A stretch of DNA of 64,000 bases. Origin: an uncultured Prevotella sp. (GTDB taxonomy: Bacteria > Bacteroidota > Bacteroidia > Bacteroidales > Bacteroidaceae). Location of the stretch: NCBI GenBank assembly GCA_946415245.1, contig CAMKRS010000001.1:62001-126000 (forward strand), read 5' to 3'. Numbering within the stretch: the stretch's first letter is position 1; every line of letters starts with the position of its first letter. The notes below the pieces were generated by a model that saw nothing but the letters and a program-made list of their open reading frames with translations, did not search any database and was not told the origin of the DNA. The position numbers and the translations under genes were made by a program. Positions 1-8,800 of the stretch are shown here, in pieces.

Positions 1-84
1 ACTTATATGCCCGTCTATTTCGTGATGTTTATGAAAGCCGATACGCCTCAGACTGATGATTATCAATTTGGCTCAAGAAAAACA
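1..84. other. Window edge, no supportable gene
   Basis: Two plus-strand frames are open at the left edge, one to a stop at 54-56 and one to a stop at 109-111. Either could be the tail of a plus-strand gene convergent with the ATPase. Neither gives a recognisable C-terminus, so no product is called. Confidence 0.3.
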
Positions 85-1218
85 TTAAATGATCCCATAT
101 TCGCGTTTTAACCACAACTCAAACAATGGGTCAACGAATGAGTACTCATCCCGATTCTTCTCGACTAAGTCTTTTTCAACAAGGGTCCTTTTGTTCCTTG
201 TGATAGTCTGTGATAGGCCAAGGTGGTATTTCTCAACCACATCCTTAGCATTGAAATGTGTTTCCCCTGTGGCGATAGCCTTCAATAAGGCAATCTGTGA
301 TGGAACAAGCTCGTCAAGTTCATTCTGGAATGTTTCCCCATTAGTGTCTATCACCAGATCAAGTTGGCGATCCAAATCCTCATCTGTTACAACGCTTTCC
401 GTATGTGACCATACAAAGAAACAATATTGCTGAACATACCAAGAATTATATTTTACCTTTTCACACAACTTTTCTGCCTGTTCCTCCGAAATATGCTTTC
501 CTGTGGCTTCAAAGTTGTTGACGATATATGGCAGCCAGTATTCCTTAGATATTCTCTTCAACTGCATCATTTGGCCGAATTTGTAAAACGGGCTGCTGGA
601 GTTATTGAAGATTTTCTTCATCATATGCATCTTACTTCCGTACAGGCAGTAGGTGGTATGATGCTGCAATTGCCACTCAGACCGTAGCATCGATTCCAGT
701 CTCTCCCAGTGGGGGATATTTGCTAATTGCTGGAATTCATCTATACAGACGATGACGCGGATACCTTTTTCGATAGCAATCTTCTCGGGCAACTGAAGGA
801 TGGTCTCGGGATTTTCTTTCAAAGGGTTTATCTTCAAGTCCACCTCAATAGAGTTCGTCGGATCACTTGCAATAGTAATGCTTGGTGTCAAACGGTTGAT
901 GAACCTGAGGAAATCTCCCCATTTCTGTTCCAAGGTAGAGGATACGCCTTGGATAACGGCTGATGCGAATTTATTATAGAATTCTTCTTCTGTATGAAGT
1001 TTATAAGCATCCAGGAAACAGACCCTGACCTTTTTGTCCTCTTCCACAAGTTCTCTCATAGCTTCCTTCACCAGCGATGATTTTCCCCATCGTCTTGGTG
1101 AAACCAATATCGTATTTATTCCGTGACTCAGAAAGTTTTTCAACTCCTTTCTATCCTCTACTCGGTCTATAAAATTCTTTGCCTCAGCTAATCTTCCGTA
1201 TTGAAAAGGTACTTCCAT
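85..1218 (-). CDS. AAA-type ATPase with C-terminal winged-helix region
   Basis: Soluble P-loop ATPase of the archaeal-ATPase/STAND-like kind common in Bacteroidota, 377 residues. Visible motifs are a Walker A near residues 40-48 (SPRRWGKSS), a Walker B near 155-162 (IVCIDEFQQ) and a C-terminal region around 305-375 that looks like a winged helix ending in FVDPLFELWLKREYG. Family members are often found alone near accessory genes and their cellular role is generally unknown. No partner gene lies beside it here. The promoter overlaps two palindromes at 1257-1291, so it is probably tightly regulated. The family assignment is reliable; the biological role is not known. Confidence 0.85.
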   Translation of the reverse strand: MEVPFQYGRLAEAKNFIDRVEDRKELKNFLSHGINTILVSPRRWGKSSLVKEAMRELVEEDKKVRVCFLDAYKLHTEEEFYNKFASAVIQGVSSTLEQKWGDFLRFINRLTPSITIASDPTNSIEVDLKINPLKENPETILQLPEKIAIEKGIRVIVCIDEFQQLANIPHWERLESMLRSEWQLQHHTTYCLYGSKMHMMKKIFNNSSSPFYKFGQMMQLKRISKEYWLPYIVNNFEATGKHISEEQAEKLCEKVKYNSWYVQQYCFFVWSHTESVVTDEDLDRQLDLVIDTNGETFQNELDELVPSQIALLKAIATGETHFNAKDVVEKYHLGLSQTITRNKRTLVEKDLVEKNRDEYSFVDPLFELWLKREYGII

Positions 1219-1244
1219 CGTTATACAAGTTTATAATTTTGGGG

Positions 1245-1252
1245 CAAAGATA
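1245..1252 (-). promoter_or_regulatory. -7 box of the ATPase gene
   Basis: On the minus strand this reads TATCTTTG, matching the Bacteroidota -7 consensus TAnnTTTG. It lies 26 bp upstream of the ATPase start. The expected -33 position falls inside the palindromes at 1257-1291. Confidence 0.65.
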
Positions 1253-1256
1253 CAAA

Positions 1257-1291
1257 ATTATACGCACGTGTATAATACGAGCGCGTATAAT
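1257..1291. promoter_or_regulatory. Two overlapping operator-like palindromes
   Basis: Two 20-bp near-palindromes, 1257-1276 and 1272-1291, share five bases. Each has arms of the form ATTATAC / GTATAAT or a close variant, with 8 of 10 positions symmetric. They cover the -7/-33 spacer and the -33 region of the ATPase promoter, where bound protein would block or recruit polymerase. The binding protein is unknown. Confidence 0.5.
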
Positions 1292-1587
1292 TTATTGTTT
1301 TTTAAGAAAAAACATTAGAATAGTATAATTGAATTGTTATATTCCATTCAGGATGGAGCGGATGACGATGGGAAAGGTCTCTAATATGTACCCGAAATCG
1401 CCATTTTGGGTACATATTTGGTTCTTCGCTGAACCATCATATCAGTCTGCATATATTCTATTTTGGTATAAGGATGGAAAAACAAGATAGCATTTTTCTT
1501 TGTAATTTCCAAATTTCTACAAAAATAAGATGAAAATAAAGTTGTCAACTTGTGTCTCTAAGCTATGGAATCTTCCGGAGGATCAAC
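1292..1587. other. Intergenic region with two adjacent hairpins
   Basis: No gene is supported here. An 11-bp perfect inverted repeat (AATATGTACCC at 1383-1393 and its complement at 1408-1418) is followed directly by a 6-bp hairpin (TGGTTC 1419-1424 / GAACCA 1431-1436). No T-run follows on either strand, so these are not ordinary terminators. The rest is AT-rich and featureless. Confidence 0.5.
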
Positions 1588-1623
1588 GAAAAAGTGGGTC
1601 AGAGGACGATTCCCAGACCCACT
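1588..1623 (-). terminator. Terminator of the serpin gene
   Basis: The arms AGTGGGTC (1593-1600) and GACCCACT (1616-1623) form an 8-bp stem followed on the minus strand by a T-run. It lies 29 bp beyond the serpin stop codon. Confidence 0.75.
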
Positions 1624-1651
1624 CGATCCTTCCTATAGTCTTCGAATAATA

Positions 1652-2917
1652 TTACTCTCCCTGATAGGTGCCGATGAAGAACACAGCGCCGCTGCTGGCC
1701 TCACGTATCATATATACAAAGGGCGTATTAGCATAGAAGTATACTTTGTTGCCTAAAATTCCTGCATCTGAAACTCCTTTCTCTGCTACAGTTACAGCAG
1801 AAGTCCTAGTTCCTTCCTCGTTTACTTCGATAGCAGCAGTTTGCTCCATCTTATACACATAAAGGTTTTTGTTTTTGCTGATCAATGACAAATCTGCCTT
1901 ATCCGCATCGAACACCGACAGAACGCCCATTCTCTGCAAAGCTGTTTTGACGTCAGCCTTATAAGAGTTTTCAAATCTTGGAAGTTTGATGTCTACGTCC
2001 ATAGGCGAAGCAGCGCCATAGCGGTATGGAAGCCATTTACTCATATCGAGTGAGTTGACAACATCGCGAACAGTTTTTCCCTCTTTGGGTAAGAATATGG
2101 TCATGCTCCATTTGTCACCAGAGCCATAAGGCAAGAGGAGCGTATAGCAGTCAGACTCCTCGCCAAAACAAGCGATGGCATGACGATGCATCATCTGTAC
2201 CGATTGCGTGGTACCGTCTTCCTTAGTGAATGTTTCTGTCTGCGTATCCTTCTCATCAAATTTCTCAGTCCATGTGGCCTTGAAACTGATGGCATTCATC
2301 AGCATCAATGCTGCATCCTCTTTCAACTGGTCCATCAACTTTGGAATCATGCCGCCAGTGTGCCTGTTGCTCCAGTCGTTAACTGCTTTCAGGGCGTTGC
2401 TCGAAGAAAAGTCGAGTTCCATTACCTCACCTTTGTAATAGTTCGAAATATCGCTTACAAACTGGTCTTTCAGCTCTATGTTCTGTCTCTCATTAACCAC
2501 AACGCAGTTGGCATTCGTCAGCGATACCGATGGATCCACTTCCGGTATCTGTTCTATCATGGCCTTGCAGAAATCGTTTACCGACTGCTTCCCGCCAAAT
2601 CCGAGGGCTGTGGTTATTTCCTCGGCGGTCTTGCCGGCAGCCCCGTCGTTCAGCATACCCATTAGATAGGTGGCACTGAAGGGCGAAACGATAATGCTCT
2701 TATCAGCATTTTCGCCCTGACATATAGCCTTGTACAGGTTAAGGGCAAACTCGTTGTTTCTGTTCACGAACTCCTTTTGCTCTTGAGTAAGTTCTACGGA
2801 GCGTGTCTTAGGCAACATGTCTATCACGATGTCGCCCTCATTACTATCACTGCTGCAGCCTGACAGAATTACAGCTGTGCAAAAGTACATCATTGAAGAA
2901 AACAAGGTCTTTTTCAT
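1652..2917 (-). CDS. Serpin family protease inhibitor, lipoprotein
   Basis: Serpins trap serine or cysteine proteases when their reactive-centre loop is cut. The protein begins MKKTLFSS and has a lipoprotein signal ending ILSGC (Cys around residue 20), so it is probably anchored in the outer or inner membrane. The serpin core is full length (421 residues). The hinge NEEGTRTSAVT matches the inhibitory P17-P9 pattern (Glu-Glu-Gly-Thr then small residues), apart from Arg at P13. The C-terminus carries the PFVYMIREASSGAVFFIG signature. The start at 2917 is preferred over an in-frame TTG three codons upstream. It sits beside two secreted cysteine proteases, like miropin in Tannerella, which suggests it controls self or host proteases. 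The target protease cannot be read from the sequence. Confidence 0.92.
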   Translation of the reverse strand: MKKTLFSSMMYFCTAVILSGCSSDSNEGDIVIDMLPKTRSVELTQEQKEFVNRNNEFALNLYKAICQGENADKSIIVSPFSATYLMGMLNDGAAGKTAEEITTALGFGGKQSVNDFCKAMIEQIPEVDPSVSLTNANCVVVNERQNIELKDQFVSDISNYYKGEVMELDFSSSNALKAVNDWSNRHTGGMIPKLMDQLKEDAALMLMNAISFKATWTEKFDEKDTQTETFTKEDGTTQSVQMMHRHAIACFGEESDCYTLLLPYGSGDKWSMTIFLPKEGKTVRDVVNSLDMSKWLPYRYGAASPMDVDIKLPRFENSYKADVKTALQRMGVLSVFDADKADLSLISKNKNLYVYKMEQTAAIEVNEEGTRTSAVTVAEKGVSDAGILGNKVYFYANTPFVYMIREASSGAVFFIGTYQGE

Positions 2918-2923
2918 AAAAAT

Positions 2924-2931
2924 CAAATATA
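2924..2931 (-). promoter_or_regulatory. -7 box of the serpin gene
   Basis: Reads TATATTTG on the minus strand and ends only 6 bp before the ATG, so the transcript should be leaderless or nearly so. Confidence 0.55.
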
Positions 2932-2995
2932 TTTTTGTACAAATTTGGAAATAGTTTTATTACTACCAAAGAAATTTACTTCTAATAATAATTTA

Positions 2996-4306
2996 TCAGC
3001 GATACACAGAAATCGTTTTAACATTCAAATTATAGTTATAACTTGTAAAAATCGGTTCAATTATTCCATCGTCCATATATATATTAGCCATAGCAAACAC
3101 ACCTGTATAAAAATAGCCATTATTAGCTCCAATATACCCCCAATTATAATGATGGTAATAATCTGTGTGAAAAGTATGCTCAACTAACTGCCATTCGAAT
3201 CCTGGGTAAGGTCTATTCCAGGTAAAACTTTCATATCCTGAATAATAATAACCATCAATAACCCAACTATGTTTTATTTCCACCGGATTTCCATTATCAT
3301 AAAGAATTCCATCACCACTTATTAAAACAGGATGAAGATTAGAAATAGATGCAGTAACAACCGAACTTGAATAATTAGTCCAGTCTGTAGTTGTATAACC
3401 AAGTGAATTCAACGTTTGTTTAGCTTTATTATTACCTGTTCCTGTTCCATCAGGGTCATAAGAGCTGTCAGATAGCTCTCCTAATTGCCTGCACAATCTA
3501 CCAATAGCCATATGTGTTGCCTCGTCTGCATCACATACAGTATAATGAGAATATTGAGAATGATTTGAGATAGAATGCACTTTGATATTTGACCAGTTAA
3601 GAGCCTGATAAGACGGGTCTGCACCACTATATGTTAAAGGAATACCTGTTGGATATTCAAAATAAGACATTACCTGCGCCATAGCAGTAACAGTACAACC
3701 GGAGTTATTATTGGGACAAAACATGCCTTCTGGATAATTCTGCCCCCATTTTACTTCAACAAAAGGGCCAACATATCCACTAAATGGTACGATAGAGTCT
3801 TTGAACTCCAAAATCGGATCCAAGCCCCCTCCCCCTGGGTCTCCCGCTTGCCGATTATTCTCTAAATATATTTTTGCAAGATCCATAAATAGGTTAAAAC
3901 CATCATTTTGGTCTCTTACTGTTGGATCATAGTGTCCTTTTTCTGTAATTGCAATAAGTGCTTCTGTGTTTTTGTTGGCAGAAATAATAGCAAAACCCTG
4001 ATTGTCCTCAAAATTAAAAACATACATTAATGTATCATTTTCTGCTTCTGAACGAGTTATGCCACCACCAAGGCACACTTTACTGTCACTCAAGGATATT
4101 CTGCGTGAAGAGGCTGCTCGTGTCTGAGCCTGGCCATCAACCATCTGAATGGAAGCCTGAGCTATCTGCAGGGCTTCCTCGTAGCTGCGGATACTACTTG
4201 TCTGCTTTGGAGCCGGCTGTTGGAAATCAGAATCAACCAGTTCCTGATTTGAGCATGAAGCCATCATGATGGCTAATGCGAAAATGGATATAAGTTTTGT
4301 TTTCAT
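2996..4306 (-). CDS. Streptopain-type C10 cysteine protease (interpain-like)
   Basis: Secreted cysteine protease of MEROPS family C10, the family of streptococcal SpeB and Prevotella interpain A, 436 residues. It has a signal peptide with a lipobox-like cysteine (IMMASCSN, Cys about 18). An inhibitory propeptide spans roughly 35-150. The catalytic Cys is in NNSGCTVTAMAQVMSY (about residue 205), and the catalytic His is in IKHSWVIDGYYY (about 346). Both key residues are present, so it should be active. It may use the T9SS or remain as a surface lipoprotein; no clear CTD is seen. It precedes the serpin gene on the same strand, but the serpin has its own promoter. In this family prodomain removal is autocatalytic; that is assumed here. 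Confidence 0.92.
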   Translation of the reverse strand: MKTKLISIFALAIMMASCSNQELVDSDFQQPAPKQTSSIRSYEEALQIAQASIQMVDGQAQTRAASSRRISLSDSKVCLGGGITRSEAENDTLMYVFNFEDNQGFAIISANKNTEALIAITEKGHYDPTVRDQNDGFNLFMDLAKIYLENNRQAGDPGGGGLDPILEFKDSIVPFSGYVGPFVEVKWGQNYPEGMFCPNNNSGCTVTAMAQVMSYFEYPTGIPLTYSGADPSYQALNWSNIKVHSISNHSQYSHYTVCDADEATHMAIGRLCRQLGELSDSSYDPDGTGTGNNKAKQTLNSLGYTTTDWTNYSSSVVTASISNLHPVLISGDGILYDNGNPVEIKHSWVIDGYYYSGYESFTWNRPYPGFEWQLVEHTFHTDYYHHYNWGYIGANNGYFYTGVFAMANIYMDDGIIEPIFTSYNYNLNVKTISVYR

Positions 4307-4410
4307 AATTGAAGTTGTTTATTAATTATTTATGTATTTTTGCATCCAAGAGTTCAAATGGACAAGTGATTGAACAATGAGAGAATTAAAGACTGTCCCT
4401 TGGTCTCAAT

Positions 4411-5451
4411 TCACAGTTTTACGTACTTCTTCCCGCTTTTAATGTAGATGCCATGCTGTGGTTGCCCATTGATTTGGCGACCTTGAAGGTCGAAAACGGT
4501 AACTGACGGCTGATGCAACTCAATTAACTTAATATCATTGGTATATTCCTCCAATGGTAATATAGTTCCTGAAAATAACAATTTGAATTTTTCCATTTCT
4601 GACGGTTGAACATAGATAATGGTTGTATCGTCCATGAAATAGAAAGTGTCTTCTCGCAGACCATAAGGGAATGTACCTCTTATAACTATTTTCTCTAAAT
4701 GAGTCCAACGGAAGACACTCTCACCAAAACTCTGAACACTTTCTGGAATATCTAAGAACCTTAGGCTCTCGCACCTATCAAAAGCATAGGCAGGGAGGTT
4801 GGTAATACACTCTGATAGTCTAACCATTTTCAGGTTTTTACAATTATCACAGACACTACCACAATATGTCACGTTGTTGGGTATTGTAAGAGAAGAAAGA
4901 TAGTTGTTGTAGCATATTGCTCCAACGCCTATCCATGTTATACTCTCTGGGATGCTATATGCTTCGTGTTGCCTGCCAGCAGGATAGGCGTATAACCGTG
5001 TTTTATCTTTACTATAGAGAATACCATCTTCAGAGCTCATGATGGGATTGTTCTTGTCAACTTCTATAGATTCAAGAGCCGTACATCTAATAAAAGGATT
5101 CATGGCATCGGGATGGGTTTCTCCAGTAATGTCAGGATCATCTGTAAGTACATGATGTACGATGTGTTCTATCGTCTTCGGAATCTTCACCTTTGTCAGT
5201 TCATTGCAATCGAGAAATGCATTACTAGCAATGCCTGTAACGGTAAATCTCTCTCCATTGTAATTTATCTCTACTGGAATATCCAATTCTCCTGACCAGG
5301 TATTTCTGTTGTTTATAACAGCCTCGTGGGTGTCTGGGAATAGATAATACTTCAGTCCGTTAATAGCCACATTCTGAGCATGGATATAATACATTGTAAA
5401 CAAGCACACCCCAAAAGCGGTTAGCCTCATTCGAAAATCAACCTTAATCAT
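4411..5451 (-). CDS. BspA-type leucine-rich-repeat surface protein
   Basis: Secreted protein, 346 residues, with an N-terminal hydrophobic signal. It has several LRR_5/BspA repeats, for example around residues 55-85 (VTGIASNAFLDCNELTKVKIP) and 165-260 (LTIPNNVTYCG, LDIPESVQSFGESVF). The C-terminus (VFDLQGRQINGQ then GIYIKSGKKYVKL) resembles the short end of a T9SS sorting domain. BspA-like proteins commonly mediate adhesion to host matrix or other bacteria. It lies between two protease genes in the same direction and is probably co-expressed with them. The ligand is unknown. Confidence 0.82.
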   Translation of the reverse strand: MIKVDFRMRLTAFGVCLFTMYYIHAQNVAINGLKYYLFPDTHEAVINNRNTWSGELDIPVEINYNGERFTVTGIASNAFLDCNELTKVKIPKTIEHIVHHVLTDDPDITGETHPDAMNPFIRCTALESIEVDKNNPIMSSEDGILYSKDKTRLYAYPAGRQHEAYSIPESITWIGVGAICYNNYLSSLTIPNNVTYCGSVCDNCKNLKMVRLSECITNLPAYAFDRCESLRFLDIPESVQSFGESVFRWTHLEKIVIRGTFPYGLREDTFYFMDDTTIIYVQPSEMEKFKLLFSGTILPLEEYTNDIKLIELHQPSVTVFDLQGRQINGQPQHGIYIKSGKKYVKL

Positions 5452-5526
5452 TTTTAACTCTTTAATTATTTAATGTGTCGAAAAGATACGATAATTTCGA
5501 TATGTTGTTCTGATTAAGTAGAGAAA

Positions 5527-7419
5527 CTAGTTGATTTCCCCACTTTCAATATTAACAACGACACCTTCAGGAACTTCAAATGTCTTTCCTGAAGCCAGAT
5601 TAATAATGCCATTATTCCTCACTATTAACTGACTACCAGGTACCATAGTTATATTGGCATTTTGAAGAGTACCTCCATCTATAACGAGAACACCTCCTTC
5701 ACAGACTCTGATTTTTGAGTTTCCTGTTAATGTTGTGGTCCCTGTAATAGTTAATGATCCACCATTTACTATGCCCAATCGATAGGATGTTGAGCTGTTG
5801 GACGAATATGTCACAGAAGTTTTGATGGTAATACCAGTAGGTAATGTATCAAGATGACCATATTCATCCATTGAACCAAGATTTATATTAGAATCATCAC
5901 CATCAGGTGTGTCCGGAACCCAATACGGACAATTAGCTGGTTTCTGGCCAATTCCCCAATAATAATACCCGTCACCATCGGCATCTTCACAAACAATATC
6001 CTGATCTGTTAGGACATTAGAATAAACAGGCACCTCTGCATAATAAGGTTTTAACATATTGTCCAAAGTGTTAAAATAGATATAAGCATATCCAGCATGT
6101 CCAAAGTAGCTCTCTGTTCCATAACTGTTCTTATATATCCAATAAGTTTGTCCTATTCTACTATCATTTTGCGATATAATATAAAATAAAGTTTCTCCAT
6201 ATATTCGTATTGTATCTCCAGCTTGAATAGTATTGTATCCTACTAATGGCATGGCGTGACCTGTATAACCAGTGAGCAAAGGACCTTTTTGTATTAAATA
6301 TTTTTTTACTGAATCTTCTTTATTTTGATTAGTTGGAATTTCTATGGCATCGTTAAATCTCATTAGTTCCTCATATGTATTATTCTTGTTAGAACATGGT
6401 ACATCAGAATTTACAAAAGGGAAAGCACTCTCTTCACTAATTCCATAATCCGCAATCCATTGAAGAGCATCTGCAGAAGTGCCTCCATAGGCGTTTGACC
6501 CACAATTTGAACACGATATTACTTCTTGTTCTGATAAATCCAAAGATAAATCCTGATTGTAATATAGGTTGGCTATCGCCTCTGTTACCCCAACAGACGC
6601 AAATGCCCAACATCCCGAGCCAGGAGTCTGATTCTTCACGGACGTCATCCAGTTTCTTCCATGTCTATTTCTCCAATCAAATGAAGGTGGGAATAACGAA
6701 TTACGTAATGGTTGATATAAGATATTGCTTTCTTGTTTCCTTTCAAATTCGAAAATTCCATGGGCATAATATTCAAATCCTCTGCCATTTATACAATCAT
6801 CTGCAATTCCAAGAACCTTCTTCTTTTCACTCCAAGGAAGTATTGATATTTCTGTGACATCAGCCCCCCATAATCTTTTATTCTCATAATTGTACGCATT
6901 TATTTGTTGTATTATTTGTTCTACTTGATTTTTTTTACGAGAGATCCATTCTTTCTGATAATCTTCCTCTTTTTTTGAATATCCTTCCTTAGGGAGCAGA
7001 CAAGTAACATGATCTATCTTCATTTCTGCACCGCGAAGCATTATTTTAATACCTACTGGTTGGATTCTATTAAGAATCATAGTTTCCTCGCAATAATCTG
7101 AAAGAGAGAATGTTTTTTTGTTGTTTATTTCCTCATATAACTCCAAAACCAAATGTTCATACCCATTTTTGTCACAGAGTAATACTCGTGCATAATAATC
7201 ATCACTTTTCTTTGTAAGCGTCCCGCTTATTGCAAATCCGATTATTTGTTTGGAGTTAAGAAATGGCGATATTTTTTCATCACTTGTAAATACTTTACCT
7301 ATAGAGATTTTCTCTTTATAAGAACTACTATATTGTTTAAATGTAAACACACCTGTCGCACTTAACTTAATTGTCGATATCAGGCAACATATATATAAAA
7401 TTATCTTTATTCTTACCAT
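5527..7419 (-). CDS. Secreted papain-like C1 cysteine protease
   Basis: Protease of peptidase family C1, 630 residues. It has a signal peptide, an N-terminal region of about 240 residues without a recognised domain, then a papain fold. The papain fold shows FPPSFDWRNR (mature start, about 245), the catalytic Cys in GSGCWAFASVG (about 270), His in TGHAMPLVGYN (about 389) and Asn in WIYKNSYG (about 430). The last 110 residues are a Gly/Ile/Val-rich series of short beta strands, suggesting a beta-solenoid. The Asp-rich stretch before it (EDADGDGYYYWG) resembles a calcium-binding linker. It starts 7 bp after the stop of the S74-domain gene, so the two are probably co-transcribed. Substrate is unknown. 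Confidence 0.88.
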   Translation of the reverse strand: MVRIKIILYICCLISTIKLSATGVFTFKQYSSSYKEKISIGKVFTSDEKISPFLNSKQIIGFAISGTLTKKSDDYYARVLLCDKNGYEHLVLELYEEINNKKTFSLSDYCEETMILNRIQPVGIKIMLRGAEMKIDHVTCLLPKEGYSKKEEDYQKEWISRKKNQVEQIIQQINAYNYENKRLWGADVTEISILPWSEKKKVLGIADDCINGRGFEYYAHGIFEFERKQESNILYQPLRNSLFPPSFDWRNRHGRNWMTSVKNQTPGSGCWAFASVGVTEAIANLYYNQDLSLDLSEQEVISCSNCGSNAYGGTSADALQWIADYGISEESAFPFVNSDVPCSNKNNTYEELMRFNDAIEIPTNQNKEDSVKKYLIQKGPLLTGYTGHAMPLVGYNTIQAGDTIRIYGETLFYIISQNDSRIGQTYWIYKNSYGTESYFGHAGYAYIYFNTLDNMLKPYYAEVPVYSNVLTDQDIVCEDADGDGYYYWGIGQKPANCPYWVPDTPDGDDSNINLGSMDEYGHLDTLPTGITIKTSVTYSSNSSTSYRLGIVNGGSLTITGTTTLTGNSKIRVCEGGVLVIDGGTLQNANITMVPGSQLIVRNNGIINLASGKTFEVPEGVVVNIESGEIN

Positions 7420-7426
7420 AGTTTTC

Positions 7427-8545
7427 CTATTTTGTAATCACCATCTTCTTCGTATCAATTTCATGTCCGTTGACAATCAAAGAATAGAGGAACATGCCCT
7501 CACCGAGTTCGTATCCACCAATGGAAACGCTTTCCATTCCCGATGAAATGGGCAATTTTTTAAGTAGCCTGCCATTCATGTCGAAAAAGCAGATAGAAGC
7601 ATCTTGTATATTGCAGGCAAGTTTGAAGTGGATAATTGTCTGCTCCTTAAATGGATTCGGAGAATTTTGATATAGGATATTAGCACTTGAAGAAGTGCGG
7701 GAAATATCTTGTTCATTACTAGATTCGGATCTCGTTATTCTGGCATTGCTTTCACCCTTCATCTCGTCCAATTCCTGTTTCAGCTCCTGAATCGAGCGAA
7801 TCAGAATAGGAACGAGTTCCAAATATTTAACGCCATAATAACCGTCCTGACATTTTGTTACGAGGTCTGGATAGAGTTCTATAAGTTCCTGAGCATATAG
7901 TCCGTAATGGGTCTCTGGGTTCTGAATGCCAGTCTCTTTATTTGTTGTAGTATCTGATTCTTCCTGAATATGATTATTATAATTGTATTTGATGACGTTC
8001 ATGGCGAGAATTTTGGAAAGTGTTTCATTTCTGTCATATTCATTAAGTGGAATGACATTTTCCTTCAGTCTCATATCAGAAGGTGTGACAAGATTTGAAA
8101 CGGTCGCTGTACCACTGATGTAAACATCCCCATCAAAGTATCCGGCATAACGGCCAGTAAAAACAGATCCCACGTGATTTGTTGTCGTGCCGAAAATACC
8201 AGCACCGTAACTATTGGTGTCGTTAAGGCCCCCAATGACGCCAAAGCTTCTTCCACTCGAATAAGTACATCCTGCCAATCCTTGTAAACCGATAGACCTA
8301 TCGGATACTGTCCAAGCGCTACCTTTTGCACCAATGCTGTAATAACCTGTGTGTGAAGAGGAATACAACCCAAAGCGATACCCACTAGAGTAAGAATAAG
8401 TTGATCCATCACCAGCAGTTACCAAGGATTGAGACACTTCGTTTTGACAGGAGATACTTGTTTTACCGTCACTAAACACTTTCAATTGTGCAAATGCTGT
8501 TGCGGTTGCTATCAATAGTAACAGGCTTAAAAAACTTCTTTTCAT
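7427..8545 (-). CDS. S74 chaperone-domain protein with T9SS sorting domain
   Basis: Secreted 372-residue protein. After a signal peptide ending in AFAQ comes a Gly/Ser/Tyr-rich region (about 20-150) like a fibre. An intramolecular chaperone of endosialidase (peptidase S74) domain follows, beginning SDMRLKENV (about 157). The Ser and Lys that form the self-cleavage dyad in phage tailspikes are both present at the expected five-residue spacing. A coiled coil (IRSIQELKQELDEMK) then leads to a type A T9SS sorting domain that begins LYQNSPNPFKEQ and ends KKMVITK. The start at 8545 is chosen because it gives the signal peptide; a longer frame reaches 8641. It heads the protease operon. It may be a trimeric surface fibre; that is inference. 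Confidence 0.85.
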   Translation of the reverse strand: MKRSFLSLLLLIATATAFAQLKVFSDGKTSISCQNEVSQSLVTAGDGSTYSYSSGYRFGLYSSSHTGYYSIGAKGSAWTVSDRSIGLQGLAGCTYSSGRSFGVIGGLNDTNSYGAGIFGTTTNHVGSVFTGRYAGYFDGDVYISGTATVSNLVTPSDMRLKENVIPLNEYDRNETLSKILAMNVIKYNYNNHIQEESDTTTNKETGIQNPETHYGLYAQELIELYPDLVTKCQDGYYGVKYLELVPILIRSIQELKQELDEMKGESNARITRSESSNEQDISRTSSSANILYQNSPNPFKEQTIIHFKLACNIQDASICFFDMNGRLLKKLPISSGMESVSIGGYELGEGMFLYSLIVNGHEIDTKKMVITK

Positions 8546-8590
8546 ACTCTTACAATTTGTAGTTAAAATATAAGTTTTATAATTTGTGGG

Positions 8591-8598
8591 CAAAGATA
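8591..8598 (-). promoter_or_regulatory. -7 box of the S74/C1 protease operon
   Basis: Reads TATCTTTG on the minus strand, 45 bp upstream of the start codon at 8545. Confidence 0.65.
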
Positions 8599-8763
8599 AG
8601 AAAAATGTTCCATTATAACAAGTAATTCTTATTTCAAACAATTTGAATGTAAGTCGTTGATAATAAGGATGATATGATTCGTTTGTTGCCTATTTTTGTC
8701 ATTTCTGAAATAGTGGGTATGTTTCAATGATCATTCAAAAACACTTAAAAATCGCTAATATGT

Positions 8764-8794
8764 TTTGTGGGATTGGAAAGTTTTCTTATTTTTG
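8764..8794 (+). promoter_or_regulatory. Orphan promoter of a structured RNA
   Basis: TTTG at 8764-8767, a 19-bp spacer, then TATTTTTG at 8787-8794: a full match to the Bacteroidota promoter. No reading frame follows for almost 300 bp. The transcript would begin near 8801. Confidence 0.7.
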
Positions 8795-8800
8795 CAATCG

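Noticed and set aside
4335..4342. TATTTTTG on the plus strand upstream of the C10 protease
   Set aside because: No -33 TTTG at 19-21 bp and no plus-strand gene or convincing RNA follows.
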